DNA from: Chrysogorgia sp. JL179-B06
Taxonomy: Eukaryota > Cnidaria > Anthozoa > Scleralcyonacea > Chrysogorgiidae
Assembly (NCBI GenBank): GCA_035772405.1
Contig: JAYKKM010000439.1
Span: 7,248,001-7,312,000, forward strand
Direction: 5' to 3'
DNA: 64,000 nucleotides
Shown in pieces: positions 11,787 through 22,518 of the stretch. The position numbers were made by a program, and so were the translations under genes. The notes below the pieces were generated by a model, which saw only the letters and a list, made by a program, of their open reading frames with translations, was not told the origin of the DNA and searched no databases. Each line of letters starts with the position of its first letter. The first letter of the stretch is position 1.

Positions 11787-12804
11787 AAGCTAACAAGTTA
11801 GAAAAACAATTCTTGATCTTTATTATTTTAATCACAAGGTTGATAAAGGTAATAAGTTGGACAGATGCAACTACAGAGGCAACTACAGTATGTTTATGGA
11901 TAACATTTCACTGGCTAATGCCCTGTGATTATCGGGAACAAACACAAAATCCTAATAAAAGAGTTATTGGCTCAAAACGATGAAAATAAATTAAATAAAT
12001 GACGATGAACAATAAACATTATAAAAGTAAATTTTAGTATCCAGACAAGAAAGAAACAATAGAAAATAATGCTAGTCCGGTATTTTGACAACGTTAAAGT
12101 CTGAAGACCAAGAAATACAACTTTGATTTCATATAATAATAAAAAAGTGTCATATAATGGACTACTTAATAACCTCCGATCGACTGTTCGGTATTTACAA
12201 TAAAATACCAAACCTTTGCTGCTATTGCTCGGCCAGTACAGCAAGATCTTGGTTAGATATCTTACCATAAAGACCTCACTCTTGGTCATTAAGTAGTTAG
12301 TATTATAATTATTCTGTGTCAAAAATCACATCCCTCAATGTTTTTAAAAAAATCAAATTCCCATGTCTCAGAAAAGTCAATCAGACAAATATCCCATCAG
12401 TGTCCCCCCACCCTGGGTTAACAGTGATAGGTACATCACAAAATATCTCTGGTGAAGGAATGTGGGCTATTAATTATTCAGGCAGTTTCAAATGCTCTTA
12501 ATTTGACAATTCATATTATTGTAATAGCACCAAATTTCTCTAAGGCTACAATTATACAGCCAATAAATGGCCAATGAACAACGCATATCTTTATTGGGCA
12601 TATAGTCAAGGAAATTCAGCATGTTTCAACAACAGGAATCAATCAATCTAATAGTGCTTATATGCACAACAGCCCCAAAATTATAGTTGCGACCATACAA
12701 AACAAAGTAATACAGACAATTTCTGTAATATAAGCTGTCAAATCGATAATCATATTCAAGACCCAAAACATATTCTACATGTATTTCTAAACCTAAGAAT
12801 ATAC
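11787..12804. other. No gene seen
   Basis: AT-rich intergenic DNA. Open frames here (for example 11972-12322 minus) show no domain and biased composition. Confidence 0.4.
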
Positions 12805-12978
12805 TGTAACGTTCAGGGAAAATATGTGACCAGTCACAATAACAGTGAAGGACCAGTCACAATAACAGTGAAGGTTTTTAACTTCTTTTATTCTACTGAA
12901 ATATCTAACAATCTTACAACAACTACGAGCCACGATTGCTCTCCATGTGCGTTTGTGCGCACGCGATACAACGTTACA
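12805..12978 (-). repeat. Gypsy-A 3' LTR (174 bp)
   Basis: It is bounded by TGTAACGTT and its complement AACGTTACA, giving TG...CA ends. It contains a 24-bp internal tandem duplication of GACCAGTCACAATAACAGTG. On the minus strand it follows AAGAAGGAGAGCAG, a polypurine tract (plus 12979-12993). Confidence 0.8.
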
Positions 12979-12993
12979 CTGCTCTCCTTCTTA
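12979..12993 (-). promoter_or_regulatory. Polypurine tract of Gypsy-A
   Basis: Read on the minus strand, AAGAAGGAGAGCAG directly precedes the LTR start TGTAACGTT. This is the normal position of the plus-strand DNA primer. Confidence 0.65.
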
Positions 12994-13080
12994 ACAAGCA
13001 CTGACCACAGTGCGATAAAAAATGAGATGTTTTTCCAAGAAATGAACTAAAGTGTCAAGCACTAACATGAATTATTACAT

Positions 13081-13434
13081 TTATATCCAACCATAACGCT
13101 CGGGTGGTTTTGACATTATTTTTCTGGGGCGGTCGTGCAATGGTACATTGGAACTAGGATCGGTTTCGTCCGTGACGGAATCTGGAAGTGGCACTCTCGC
13201 ATCAGATTCGTCTCTAGAAACATTTGTCATCGGTGAAGCCATTCCCGTATCTTCATCTGTTTGGCTACTGGGGGTATCAGTCCGCTCCGTGTCTTTTTCT
13301 TTCTCATCTGGAAGCCAATTTGGTAACGGAGGATCCAGGTAAGGCCGAAGTCTGTCCGCGTGCACCACTTTTGGTTTAGAACGACTACTCTTTTGGATCC
13401 GATAAACGACGTCGGATAAACCAGACACAACCAA
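13081..13434 (-). pseudogene. Gypsy-A pol C-terminus (post-integrase tail)
   Basis: This 117-residue region begins with VVSGLSDVVYRIQ and KVVHADRLRPY, the last beta-strands of the small domain that follows gypsy integrases. An acidic, Ser/Pro-rich tail follows, ending in PPERYGW. The frame is separated from the integrase core by a frameshift and a stop around 13435-13587, where the small GPF-like domain would be read. It acts with integrase in insertion in live elements. Confidence 0.7.
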
Positions 13435-13587
13435 ATATGGACCTTCCTATGGGCAAGTGAGTTTAGGGCTCAACCCTTTTCTGCGACGGACATTATGTAG
13501 CCAGACACTGTCTCCGTGTTTAAATAATCTTTCTGAGGCCTTTTTGTCATGACTGCGCTTTTGTCGAACAGCGGCCTTTGCGAGGTG

Positions 13588-14524
13588 TCATCTAGCGGCT
13601 TCATGAGCGCTGGTCATGTTTCTCTTGAGTGCGTCTACATATTCAGTGTGTAACTGCGTCGCATCTGGTGGTGGTTCAGTCAACACATCCAGGGGCACTT
13701 CGACATCTCGACCAAGCATCAGTTGGTTGGGCGTTTCTCCCGTAGATTCGTGCACCGCACCTCGGTATGCCATCATACAGCTCGGTATTTGAAGATCCCA
13801 GTCCATTTGGTCATCACGAATCTTTCCAGCGTCCGGTTGAAACGTTCAACCATAGTTCAACCTGCCCATCGGACTGTGGATGCAACGGTGTCGTGTGTGT
13901 CTTATCGATGCGAAGCAGCTTGCATACCTCAGTCATCACTTTTGATTCGAAGTTACACCCTTGGTCCGTGTGAAGCTGGCGTGGGACCCCGAAGCGGCAG
14001 ACGAATTCATCAACGAGCTTTTCTGCGACTGTGGTAGCTTCTTGGTTCGGCATGGCGTAGGCTGCGGTCCATTTAGTGAAATAATCTGAGAGGACCAAGA
14101 CGTACAAGTACTTGTTGCCACGGGGTGTCATTGGTAAGGGACCGAAGATGTCTATCGCGATTCTTTCAAGTGGTGCGCCAACCACATATTGTTTCAGTGG
14201 AGAGCGACGTTTCTTGCCAAAGTTCTTCTTACTTCCGCATTCATGACACTTTCTGACCCATTTATAGACGTCTCTCACCAGGCCAGGCCAGTAGTAACGA
14301 GATTGGAGTGCTCTGGTTGTCTTTGTAACTCCCCTGTGACTTGCTGTGATGTGGTCATGATGAAAACTTATGGCGTCTTCTCTCAGGTTTTGTGGAAGGA
14401 TTACTTGATAAGTTATCCTGCTGCTGTCGTCACTCTCCCATTGCCGTTTCAGTAGTCCTCCTTCATCCGATATGCGATCCCACTGGGCCCAAATTGATTT
14501 TACTGCTGGTCCAAGATGCGACAC
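13588..14524 (-). pseudogene. Gypsy-A integrase
   Basis: The N-terminal HHCC zinc finger is visible (H...H in HHDHITASHRG, CHEC at about 14250). The core follows: IDIFGPLP carries the first catalytic Asp, LHTDQGCNFES the second, and SDGQVE the Glu. The frame breaks near 13812, just after the Glu, and resumes at 13806-13588 with MAYRGAVHESTGETPNQLMLG, a conserved gypsy integrase block. A domain-length comparison suggests the core is complete apart from this shift. An in-frame stop also lies upstream near 14625. Confidence 0.85.
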
Positions 14525-14746
14525 GCTTTCCCATGTGGGCTTACTGCTTGACTCTTGTCGTAATTTTAAGAAAGAATTGAGATCAGGATCATCTATTTGC
14601 GTTTGGGCGAGTAAACTGGTTGTTCACTTGGGTTCGAACTTCATAGCAGAACACTTCGGGATCTCTTCCTCACATTGTACATCTTTGATAGTTGACTGTT
14701 CGATCTCTTCTTCCCGTTGAACCTCTTTGCTAGTCGCTTGTTCTGT

Positions 14747-15326
14747 CAGGGGCGTAGGAAATTAAAAAAATAATCACAATATCTTTGCATGTTAACCCGA
14801 GTGTTTTACTAAACTAAAGTACTAATATTTCTCTAGTTTACGCAGCCCTACTCTAGTAGGCTTTCTTTTTTAACTAAGCAGAAGGGCGGAAATCGCGGAA
14901 TGATTGAGGCTAAAAGGTAGCCGCGGTTGAAAAAACGTCCTGAATGTCCATGTCGGACTCGCTGATCATTGCAATAATATATGTTGTCAGTGGTTCCCAG
15001 GGGCGGCGTGATTGGGGCCACTGCTCACAGCGGGAGAGCAGGGTGTGTCATTGTTTGGGGTCTTGGGGCCCACCACAGTCCGAAATATGAAATTTTATAA
15101 ACTTCTGAGCTGAAAAATCACCGCTCAGAATGCATGAAATGCCATTTGCGGAAATCTAGATTTCAAAATTTTTCGGGGGGCATACCCCCGTAGCCTCCTA
15201 GAAAGCCTCATGCCTACGGTGCTCGGATTAATAGTTATCATGACCACCCATTTGGGACTAGCTTCGCCACTTTTAACGTCGCTCCCCCCCCCCCCCCCCA
15301 AGTTTAGAAAGCTTCCTACGCCCCTG
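14747..15326. mobile_element. hAT-like MITE in Gypsy-A
   Basis: The ends are CAGGGGCGTAGGAA and TTCCTACGCCCCTG. The flanks TGTTCTGT (14739-14746) and TATTCTGT (15327-15334) differ at one base, consistent with an 8-bp target duplication. It is 580 bp with no transposase, and includes a C homopolymer near 15283-15299. It splits the Gypsy-A region between the RNase H end and the integrase. Confidence 0.85.
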
Positions 15327-15334
15327 TATTCTGT

Positions 15335-15598
15335 GTCTGTTTGTGTGCTGGCATGGCAGGTTTCTGGACGTGATGTGGGATCCGCTTTAATACACCACTT
15401 ACATCGCTCTGTACACGGTCTGCGCGACATGCTATCGGCGTTCCAATAACTTTTCCCAGGTCGATACACAAACTCGATTTCAAAACTGCTCAACAGTTCA
15501 ATTCATCTGGCCAGTTGACCTTCCGGTTCTCTATTTTTGAGAACGAACGGAATGGAGCTATGGTCAATGCGAACAATACACTTTTGATCACACAAGTA
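15335..15598 (-). pseudogene. Gypsy-A RNase H C-terminal part
   Basis: On the minus strand this reads the end of RNase H and the connection: a DHSSIP block, EPEGQLAR, then FEIEFVYRPGKSYWNADSMS with the conserved D/N-ADxxSR terminus. The other half of RNase H is at 16773-16946. Removing the 15599-16770 element and one TA copy joins both halves in one frame. An in-frame stop lies after EGQLAR. Confidence 0.8.
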
Positions 15599-16770
15599 CA
15601 CTGTTATTTTCAAGGAGTTAAAATAACACCCCTGCTACCCCATTTAGGTGGAGTTAAAAAATAACTCCACTATTGGGAGTTCAAATAACTCCCAATAGTG
15701 GAGTTATTTTTTTTGAGAGTTAAAATAACTCTCCTGTTACCCCATTTAGGTGGAGTTAAAAAATAACTCCACTATTGGGAGTTAAAACTCTTTGTTATTG
15801 GAGTTATTTTTTATTTTAACTCCTTGCAAATAACACTTAAAAAATATACTCCCTTTTGGGATATCGTTGTCTGAGAAGATTTGTTAAAAAATAGTCCCAG
15901 ACGAGTCAAAATGCTATAGTTTGTTACATTATATCAACTCGGACATACGATGCAGCGACAGGGAAAAGCCAGTAAACACGGAAAGATATTCAGGTTATCT
16001 GTAGAGTACTGTAACTGTAGTTGGATTTGAAGTGTCCTTCGGTTCGAAGACGGCTTTGTCGGCGATCAGGGACAAGGACTATGCTTCAAGAACCCATTTG
16101 TTTTTGAAGAAACCTGTCTTCCTGTCAACAAGAATGTTTGGCCTAAGGTTTACGTTCATGCTGCTGTCGACTACAGCCGCCGCTTTTAAGTCTGAATGCC
16201 GTACTTATTGACTTTTTTACTTTCTTTGTGAATCGTCGAGTACTGTCCAGTTATTAAACATATATTTTATGTCTAGTAGAGAAAAGTTTTGTTCTGTTCT
16301 TAACTTGTAATACTGCAGTCTGCATGCTCAACAAAATCTTCAAAATTTAATAGATTATTTAAAATTTATACAAGTTATTAAAGTAGGTCAAAAATTTGAA
16401 ACGAAAATAAGATTCGTAAGTGCTTTTAATAATTCATTATACTGTATACGATAAATATTACTATAAGTTATAGAGTGATCGGGTGGCGCAGCGGATTAGT
16501 CGCGGATTAGGTTAATTAAGTTATTTAAGTTAAGCAAGCACGAGCGGCCGCGTACGATTGACCAACGTGTGATTCACACGTTGGTCTTCCGAAAGTGAAA
16601 ATTAATCCCCAGACCCCCAGGACGCGAGTTAATTTTTAACTCCGAAACACGGGTTGGTTTTTAACTCCAAAAACGGGAGTTAATTTAACTCCACAAAACG
16701 GATTATTTTGAACCTTTTTTTTTTTGGACCCGAATTTTGGAGTTAAAATAACTCCCTGAAAATAACAGTG
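15599..16770. mobile_element. CACTG-ended element with GGAGTTA palindrome arrays
   Basis: The ends are CACTGTTATTTTCA and its complement TGAAAATAACAGTG, flanked by TA on both sides (15597-15598, 16771-16772). Both subterminal regions hold arrays of GGAGTTATTTTTAACTCC-type palindromes (about 15620-15835 and 16625-16755). It is 1172 bp with no ORF, so non-autonomous. CACTR ends with 2-3 bp duplications and subterminal arrays resemble CACTA/EnSpm elements; that class is inference. Confidence 0.8.
16484..16510 (+). other. tRNA-like A-box segment inside the CACTG element
   Basis: GGTGGCGCAGCGGATTAGTCG fits the Pol III A-box consensus TGGCNNAGYGG. No matching B box follows, so it is at most a SINE-head remnant. 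Confidence 0.3.
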
Positions 16771-16772
16771 TA

Positions 16773-16946
16773 ATGTCGGTGTTGCTTTACAAACTCAACC
16801 ACAGCCAGAAGCTCGCGACGCGTCACACAATAATTACGTTCAGCTTTTGTGAGTGTTCGACTGGAGTACGCAATGGGACGTTCCAATCCATTTTGCTTCT
16901 GTGATAATACTGCCCCAATCCCATGATTACTCGCATCCATATCCAA
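16773..16946 (-). pseudogene. Gypsy-A RNase H N-terminal part
   Basis: It contains MDMDASNHGIGAVLSQ (first catalytic Asp region), RPIAYSSRTLTKAERNY and RRELLAVVEFVKQHRHY (with the catalytic Glu). The reading is cut by the CACTG element right after the RHY residues. RNase H removes the RNA template during reverse transcription. Confidence 0.85.
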
Positions 16947-17058
16947 AATGAATTTCCCTCCTCATCTGGGGTAAGCCAATACAGAAGCAGCAGTTAACAT
17001 ATTCTTCAATTTGTCGAATGCCTCTTGACACGATTCTGACCGGATTAAATCTGCCAGA

Positions 17059-17679
17059 TTAAATCTGCTCGGTTAGTCTATAAAGCGGATGAGCAACATG
17101 CGCAAACTGAGAGATAAATCTTCGATAATACGACGCTAATCCCAGGAAACTTCGTAACTCCGTTGCGGATTCAGGCGTTGGCCACTCCTGTACTAGCTTT
17201 GTCTTATTTGGGTCGGTAGAGATGCCTTCTTCTGATACCACGTGCCCCAAATACGCTACTTTCCTCTGGAACAAGTTGCATTTGGGAGGTTTTAGCTTCA
17301 ACCCAGTTTCTGCAAGACGCACAAATACCTCTTCTAACCTCTCCAGGCCTTCTTGAAAGGTTGCGCCAAAAACAATGACGTTTTTCAGGCATGTCTTCCA
17401 GTGTAGGCCACGTAACACTAGTTCCTGCATAAGCCGTTCAAACGTTCCTGGCGCATTGCAAAGCCCGAATGGCATTACTTTCCATTCAAAGAGCCCATGT
17501 GGAGTCGTGAAAGCGGTTTTATGCTTCGTTTCCTTGTCCAAAGCCACTTGCCAATAGCCCGACGCTAAATCCAGTGTAGAGAACCAGCACGCTTCGGAAA
17601 GAGCATCAAGGGAATCATCGATTCTTGGAAGGGGATATGCGTCCTTTATTGTTACCGAATTCAGTTGACGATAATCCAC
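17059..17679 (-). pseudogene. Gypsy-A reverse transcriptase, catalytic box deleted
   Basis: All usual gypsy RT blocks are present: MDYRQLNSVTIKDAYPLP (17679 leftward), FSTLDLASGYWQV with the first catalytic Asp, TAFTTPHGLFEWKVMPFGL and LGHVVSEEGI. The palm motif should read YxDDVIVF, but here the frame reads WKTCLKNVIVFG (about 17363-17400). The Tyr-x-Asp-Asp is gone, replaced by a short in-frame junction. The enzyme therefore cannot polymerise. The upstream finger region (to 17829) is partly out of frame. Confidence 0.9.
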
Positions 17680-17828
17680 GCAGAACCGTTGTGTTAGATC
17701 ATTAAGCTGCTGTTTAATTTCTTCCTGCTTCCAAGGTGAAGTACGTCGAGGTTGTTATCTGATTGGTGCAGCGCCGTTGGTGTTGATTTTATGTTCCACT
17801 AGATTCGTTCTTCCTATATCTGAGTCCT

Positions 17829-18281
17829 TCAATGAAAAAACATGCTTGTACAGTACTTGAGCAGTAATGTGGCCACTTGCGTAGCTTCGTATTCATTGAG
17901 GTGTTCTGCACTCCTTTCCCACAGTTCCTTCAGTGGTTGTGGTAACAGTTCCTCTGGATGTTCCCTTGGTGATTGCGGAACATCTGCAACAGAAGTATCA
18001 TCATGGTCTCTTTCTGGAGTGTCTACAGTCGTAATATCCTCTACTGGTTTTGCAACTGCAACTACAGTGTTTGCAGCAATGATTTGTGGCTCGCTTGACA
18101 AATTAACAACGCGGTTTACTAACGGCTTGTTGTCATACACATTGACTAAGGTACTACCCACAAGGATACCTTTTGACTTTAACTGGGAACTAGTACAGGG
18201 CTCTAGGAGTCTCAAACCACGGTGTAATTCGGGTACTTCAGACTTCCATTGGCGTTTATTAACTACAACGGAGCGACGCAA
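17829..18281 (-). pseudogene. Gypsy-A protease-RT linker region
   Basis: The 150-residue frame includes GILVGSTLVNV and a PVRVVNLS-like NRVVNLSSEPQIIAANTVVA block, a beta-rich spacer commonly found between protease and RT in gypsy pol. An acidic stretch and LWERSAEHLNEYEATQVATLL, the usual entry helix before RT, follow. No catalytic residues are expected. Confidence 0.7.
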
Positions 18282-18731
18282 AACATCTAAAACTCAGAGG
18301 TTTGGAATTCGAATCTTGACTGTTGATTAATTCTCCGTTCAAAACCAATCGACTACCCACAACATCAATCAATGCATTCGTAGCGGACAAGAAATCCATT
18401 CCCAAAATCCCGGCATCGTGGATGTCGGCTACTAAAATGTTCAGGGCCACTTCTTGCGTGCCTAGCAGCAACTCAACCTCCCCAAAACCATAAGTTTTGA
18501 TTTCACGTCCATCAGCAGCATGCATCTCCATAGTTTCTTCATGGAGGGAAAACCGAGATTCAACTGGCAGTTTGTTATACAGTATATTTCCTTTGACATG
18601 ACTGTCCATGCAGCTCCAGTATCTACTAACCATGTAATACGCGTCGCACCGATATAACCTGGTACGTAAAGTCCACTAGAAAGACGCTGTTCACTTGGCA
18701 TTTCGTTAGGTTGTCGATTTGTTTCTGGCAT
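18259..18731 (-). pseudogene. Gypsy-A aspartic protease
   Basis: The active-site motif WLVDTGAAWTVMS lies near 18620-18660 and is followed after a frameshift (about 18590) by a second open frame with AGILGMDFLSATNALIDV, the conserved hydrophobic-hydrophobic-Gly (ILG) block and flap end. It would cleave gag-pol as a homodimer. The frame change between the two halves disables it. Confidence 0.8.
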
Positions 18732-18774
18732 ATCTGATTTCGATTCGTATAGTTTGAGCTCGGTGTTCGATCAG

Positions 18775-19251
18775 TCAGACGGCCCCCCGAGCTTTCTGAG
18801 ACGCCTCTTTTTCGTTTCCCGAACGTGAATCTTTTTCTTGCTCATTCTGGGGACACTCTCGACGATAATGCCCCTTTCTTCCGCATTTCCAACATTCTGT
18901 GGTTTCAGTAGCTGGTGATTGGTGACGGTAGCTTCTGCGGTGTGGAGGTGGACTCGTTTCGGATAACTGCAATCGCTCAATAAGAGCTTCGAGCGATCGT
19001 TGATTTTCCTGTTGATGTACAATCTGCTGTTGTAGATTTTCTAGTTTTCCGCACAGTTCTTTCAACGCCGCATCTTGTATTTGTTGTACAGGCTTAATTT
19101 CATCTTTTCGTTCTTCTGCCATTGCTCTCAGCTTAAAAGGTGCTTTTGTAACTCTCTCGTCATCTAGACTTTTGCTGTAATCGATTGCACGAAGCGCATC
19201 TAACTCACGGTCCATGTACAAAGCGTCGTCCAAGGTTTTGGCTTTATTCAC
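18775..19251 (-). pseudogene. Gypsy-A gag C-terminus with zinc knuckle
   Basis: A helical capsid tail (KELCGKLENLQQQIVHQQEN, coiled-coil-like) leads to a CCHC zinc knuckle, CWKCGRKGHYRREC (about 18844-18885), fitting C-x2-C-x4-H-x4-C for RNA binding. It ends in a basic, Lys/Glu-rich stretch. The join to the preceding gag frame is broken at 19252-19263. Confidence 0.85.
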
Positions 19252-19263
19252 ACGCAGCCTGAA

Positions 19264-19975
19264 TTACCTGAAACGATCTTCTTGGCAGGAAATGGCGTCC
19301 ACAAAGTGTTGCACTGCAAACCGTTCTTGGACGTGAGGCGGGAGATCCTGGTAGGCGAGGTCAACAATAGACCTGATGTCGGTGGCCAGACTTTGCAAAC
19401 TTTCTTTCAGTTGTTGCCGCCGACTCTGTAGTCGAGCTTGGTGAAGTTGTAGTTGCTTTTCCACTCCAAATCGTAGCTCAAGCCTTTCTACAATCTTATC
19501 ATACTGGAGGCATACTTCGTTGGACAATCCGTTGAGGATTTTCTGTGCTTCTCCTTTTAGGCCAGCGGCTAAAAACGTGGCTCGTTCTTCTCCGTCCCAC
19601 CCATTGACAACGGCACATCGTTCAAAATGCCCGAGGAAGTCGCGTAACGAATCAGAACCGTTGTAATCTTGCGGGATTTTAACGGATTTTTTGGAAACGC
19701 CGTCTTTCGGGAGCTTCTCGCCTTTCCATGTTGTAGAGGTTTGCTTTGTATCTCGAATCTCTTGGCTGTCTCGAGCTGTCTCCGTGAAATGGGCTATAAA
19801 CGATGGACACATTTGACTTTGTAAGACGCGCGGATGTTTCAGCTGTTGTTTCCTGTGTGTTCACGAACTTTTTGTTTTCGTCCACGAGTTCTTTGTTTTC
19901 GTCCTTCTGTTGCATTAACAATGCCTCGATTTCTCCTTGGCTATTTGTGACGGGGACTTCCGGTATATGATGTTG
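19264..19975 (-). pseudogene. Gypsy-A gag capsid region
   Basis: The capsid-like block contains DYNGSDSLRDFLGHFERC, WDGEERATFLAAGLKGEAQ and an LELRFG motif, the standard retrotransposon gag fold (residue order Y-x-G...F...W...A...L-x-G-x-A). A Lys/Glu-rich coiled-coil segment lies upstream (about 19830-19940) in an overlapping frame, so one frameshift is present near 19800. Upstream, the coding sequence stops at the 19985-22077 insertion and resumes at 22087. Confidence 0.8.
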
Positions 19976-20215
19976 ATTATTTGTGGTGGAGGCTATTTCA
20001 GATACCTTGAAGCAGATCCGCCCCAGTACTTTCATTATTTTACACGGCCAATTTTCCTACTCGCAGGCTATGAGGGATATCAAAATCTACAATTTATATA
20101 ATTTGTTTCCAAATCGTCTAAGTGGATAAATAAGACAGAAAAAGTTGGAAATCTGGACGTACTAAGGACCTATATATGCCATACACACTCAACACAGCAG
20201 AGAATATTAAAGGAT

Positions 20216-20457
20216 AGCCTGCGTAGCAGACGGTTGTTCGGGGGGAGGGGTTATATTCGGGGGAGGGGTCATATTCGGGGGAGGGGTTATCGCCTCGCCG
20301 GTTTTCCGCCCCGCCGGTTTTCCGCCCCGCCGGTTTTCCGCCCCGCCGGTTTTCCGCCACGCCGGTTTTCCGCCCCGCCGGTTTTCCGCCTGCATGCGCT
20401 GCATTCCGCGTCCCGAATATAACCCCTCCCCCCAAACAACCGTCTGCTACGCAGGCT
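20216..20457. repeat. Fold-back with GC-rich minisatellite core
   Basis: The arms AGCCTGCGTAGCAGACGG and the complement enclose GGGGGGAGGGGTTATATTCGG on each side and a tandem array of CCGCCCCGCCGGTTTT units (about 20290-20390). Composition is far more GC-rich than its surroundings. Confidence 0.85.
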
Positions 20458-20464
20458 AATTAAT

Positions 20465-20540
20465 AGTCTCCTTCGCAGCCGTTCTTAGGGTCGGTCCTAT
20501 TCTCATAGGACCGACCCTAAGAACGGCTGCGAAGGAGACT
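20465..20540. repeat. Perfect 36-bp hairpin with 4-nt loop
   Basis: The arms at 20465-20500 and 20505-20540 are exact reverse complements around TCTC. With the preceding fold-back it is bracketed by TTAAAGGAT on both sides (about 20208-20216 and 20546-20554). Confidence 0.9.
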
Positions 20541-21172
20541 AGCTAATTAAAGGATGAAGATAATCTGTGGTAAATATGCGTGAATTCAGAGACTGATATT
20601 ATAATGGTGAAGATTTGGACTGTTGGTTTTAAAGCCTATTATCAGCCAATCAATAGTAAGGTTGGTTTACCGACTGCGTTGCATTGCCGAAACATTTCCC
20701 ATCTTTTCAAGCGAAGGCCATTGCTCGTGGCTTTCGAGTGATATGTATAGCGCAAAATATAGAAAAACTGGAGTACTAAAGGAAAAGCAAAGTGAAGCTG
20801 ACATAAAACTGCTCCTCGATTTATATTCTGGAATTATGCAACCGTAGTTAATTTAGAATAATGAAAATCGTTTATATGAGTTAATACACAAGCTTCATTT
20901 GTCTTCTATTATCTTGTAGATTGTGAATTTCGTTGTTGTTCGGCGCTCGTAATCTCTTACAACATCGAGCGCTTCTTCTGTTGTGTCGACGTAGCCATAA
21001 AATGGATTTTTTTCATCAATAATATCGTGAATATTTACTAGCGGTGTAGAAATAGCAAAAAAAAACAACTAAAAATAGCAACACCGCGTACGTCATTATG
21101 ATTATGGTAATATGATACACGCTATCTGTCAAGTCAGAGGTTTCGCCCAACGCACCGCAACCCTAAAAAACC

Positions 21173-21412
21173 GCCGGCTACGCAGGCTAGGTGTTTCGAG
21201 GCGGGTTTTTTGAGATGGGTTTGTTTCGAGACGGGTTTTGTTTCGAGACGGGTTTTGTTTCGAGACGGGTTTATGTTTTGGTTTGAAGCGGGTTTTCGCT
21301 TGCTCGCCCGCCCGCCTGTTTTCTTTCGCCTCAAATATATTGTTGAAACCAAAACATATAAACCCGTCGCGAAACAAACCCGCCGCGAAACAAACACGCC
21401 TCGAAACACCAA
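21173..21412. repeat. Fold-back with GTTTCGAGACGGGTTTT repeats
   Basis: The left arm repeats GTTTCGAGACGGGTTTT about four times (21188-21292). The right arm holds the complementary AAACCCGTCGCGAAACAAAC-type words (21358-21412), ending in CCTCGAAACACC, which complements GGTGTTTCGAGG at the left end. Confidence 0.75.
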
Positions 21413-22086
21413 GAGGCAGACGGGAGCTGTCTAGGGATGTATCTTCTAACCTATGGTCTAACTTGAAATATAGTGCGCAAAGGAGCAGCAAGCAACTCGA
21501 AGCGAATAAACCAAGAGAATAAACCAAGAAGAGCTCGACGAAATCTCGCAACAGAATGAAATCATGCTTCACGTGATTTATATTAGGGATCTCAAAATAT
21601 TAATATTATTATGGCAAATACATTTACGTATATTGAACTGGGCTCTTATCTTTAGACCTCTATTACGCTTTCCGCTCGGAAAATTGGTAGAGAAAATATA
21701 TCCAGCCGATAAAAGTTAAACCGTTTAAAAACATATATAATACCTTTATACCAAAGTTCAAACAACGTGAGCGGAAACTATATCGACAAACTCGTTGTCT
21801 TAATACTTAAAGTTGTTTTGTTCCGCCGCTCAAATTTTATCTAGTATTTAGAAAGTATCTAAACCGTTTGTAAAACTGTGGCGTGAAGATATCATATTGC
21901 ACCATGTGTAACATGAGCCCCGTTGCGCTTCAGTGGTGTTGCTATTTTTAGTCTGGAGCAGGTCAGCTTTTAGCCGCATGTCTGCGATGTCAAATCAGGC
22001 GCCCGGCCATCTTAGCGCATATTCAAATCATGGCCGTGAAAAATAATGAAAGTACTGGGGCAGATCTGCTTCAAGGTATTATTTGT

Positions 22087-22449
22087 CGCGCTATTTCCAC
22101 TTTCTCGTCTTTCTTCGTTAAGATTAGGATTCTTTACCTTCGCAAATGTGCTAGTCGTCGCGCTGTATCTTGGTGTGCTTTCGATTACTCTGGACTCGTG
22201 CGGAATCTGGCTGTCAACCAAACTAAAACAAGGCTTGTCGTTGCCGGACAACATATTTCCATAATTTCCGACAAGGTAAGGATTTTCATCTCTGAAGAAA
22301 ACAGCATTTAAACCTTCGTTATCGATACTAAAAGGGTTATTTGGACTCATTTCGCCTACTGTATTGTCTCTTTGCTTGGCTTCAGCTTGCCTTTCCGACT
22401 CACGGGGCCACGGCGCCTCATTATCATCGAATATATTGTCAGCCCACAT
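22087..22449 (-). pseudogene. Gypsy-A gag N-terminus
   Basis: The ATG at 22449 opens 51 bp after the primer site. The roughly 120 residues nearly match the plus-strand copy (7479-7842). The frame then runs into the 2.1-kb insertion. Removing the insertion and one 9-bp repeat restores continuity with the capsid frame at 19975. No catalytic domain is present. Confidence 0.8.
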
Positions 22450-22499
22450 CTCTTCTTCGAGCGTTCGATTGTTGATTTGTTGGTATCTCCAAACCAGAG

Positions 22500-22517
22500 A
22501 TCCCACCGCTGCCACCA
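22500..22517 (-). promoter_or_regulatory. Primer-binding site (tRNA-Leu type) of Gypsy-A
   Basis: It is the minus-strand TGGTGGCAGCGGTGGGAT, identical to 7419-7436 and one base from the LTR edge at 22519. Confidence 0.75.
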
Positions 22518-22518
22518 A

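Larger units (their letters stand above)
19985..22077. mobile_element. 2.1-kb fold-back DNA element inserted in Gypsy-A gag
   Basis: It is flanked by a 9-bp direct repeat, ATTATTTGT (19976-19984 and 22078-22086). The left arm (about 20004-20050) and right arm (about 22030-22077) share ACCTTGAAGCAGATC and CAGTACTTTCATTATTTT as inverted repeats. The uninterrupted site is preserved at about 7842 in the plus-strand Gypsy copy. A 9-bp duplication fits Mutator-like elements, but I see no transposase. It contains three smaller inverted-repeat structures. Confidence 0.8.

Noticed and set aside
21129..21572. Minus-strand 147-codon frame rich in Lys/Pro/Asn
   Set aside because: The coding look comes from the GTTTCGAGACGGG tandem words of the fold-back; there is no domain.
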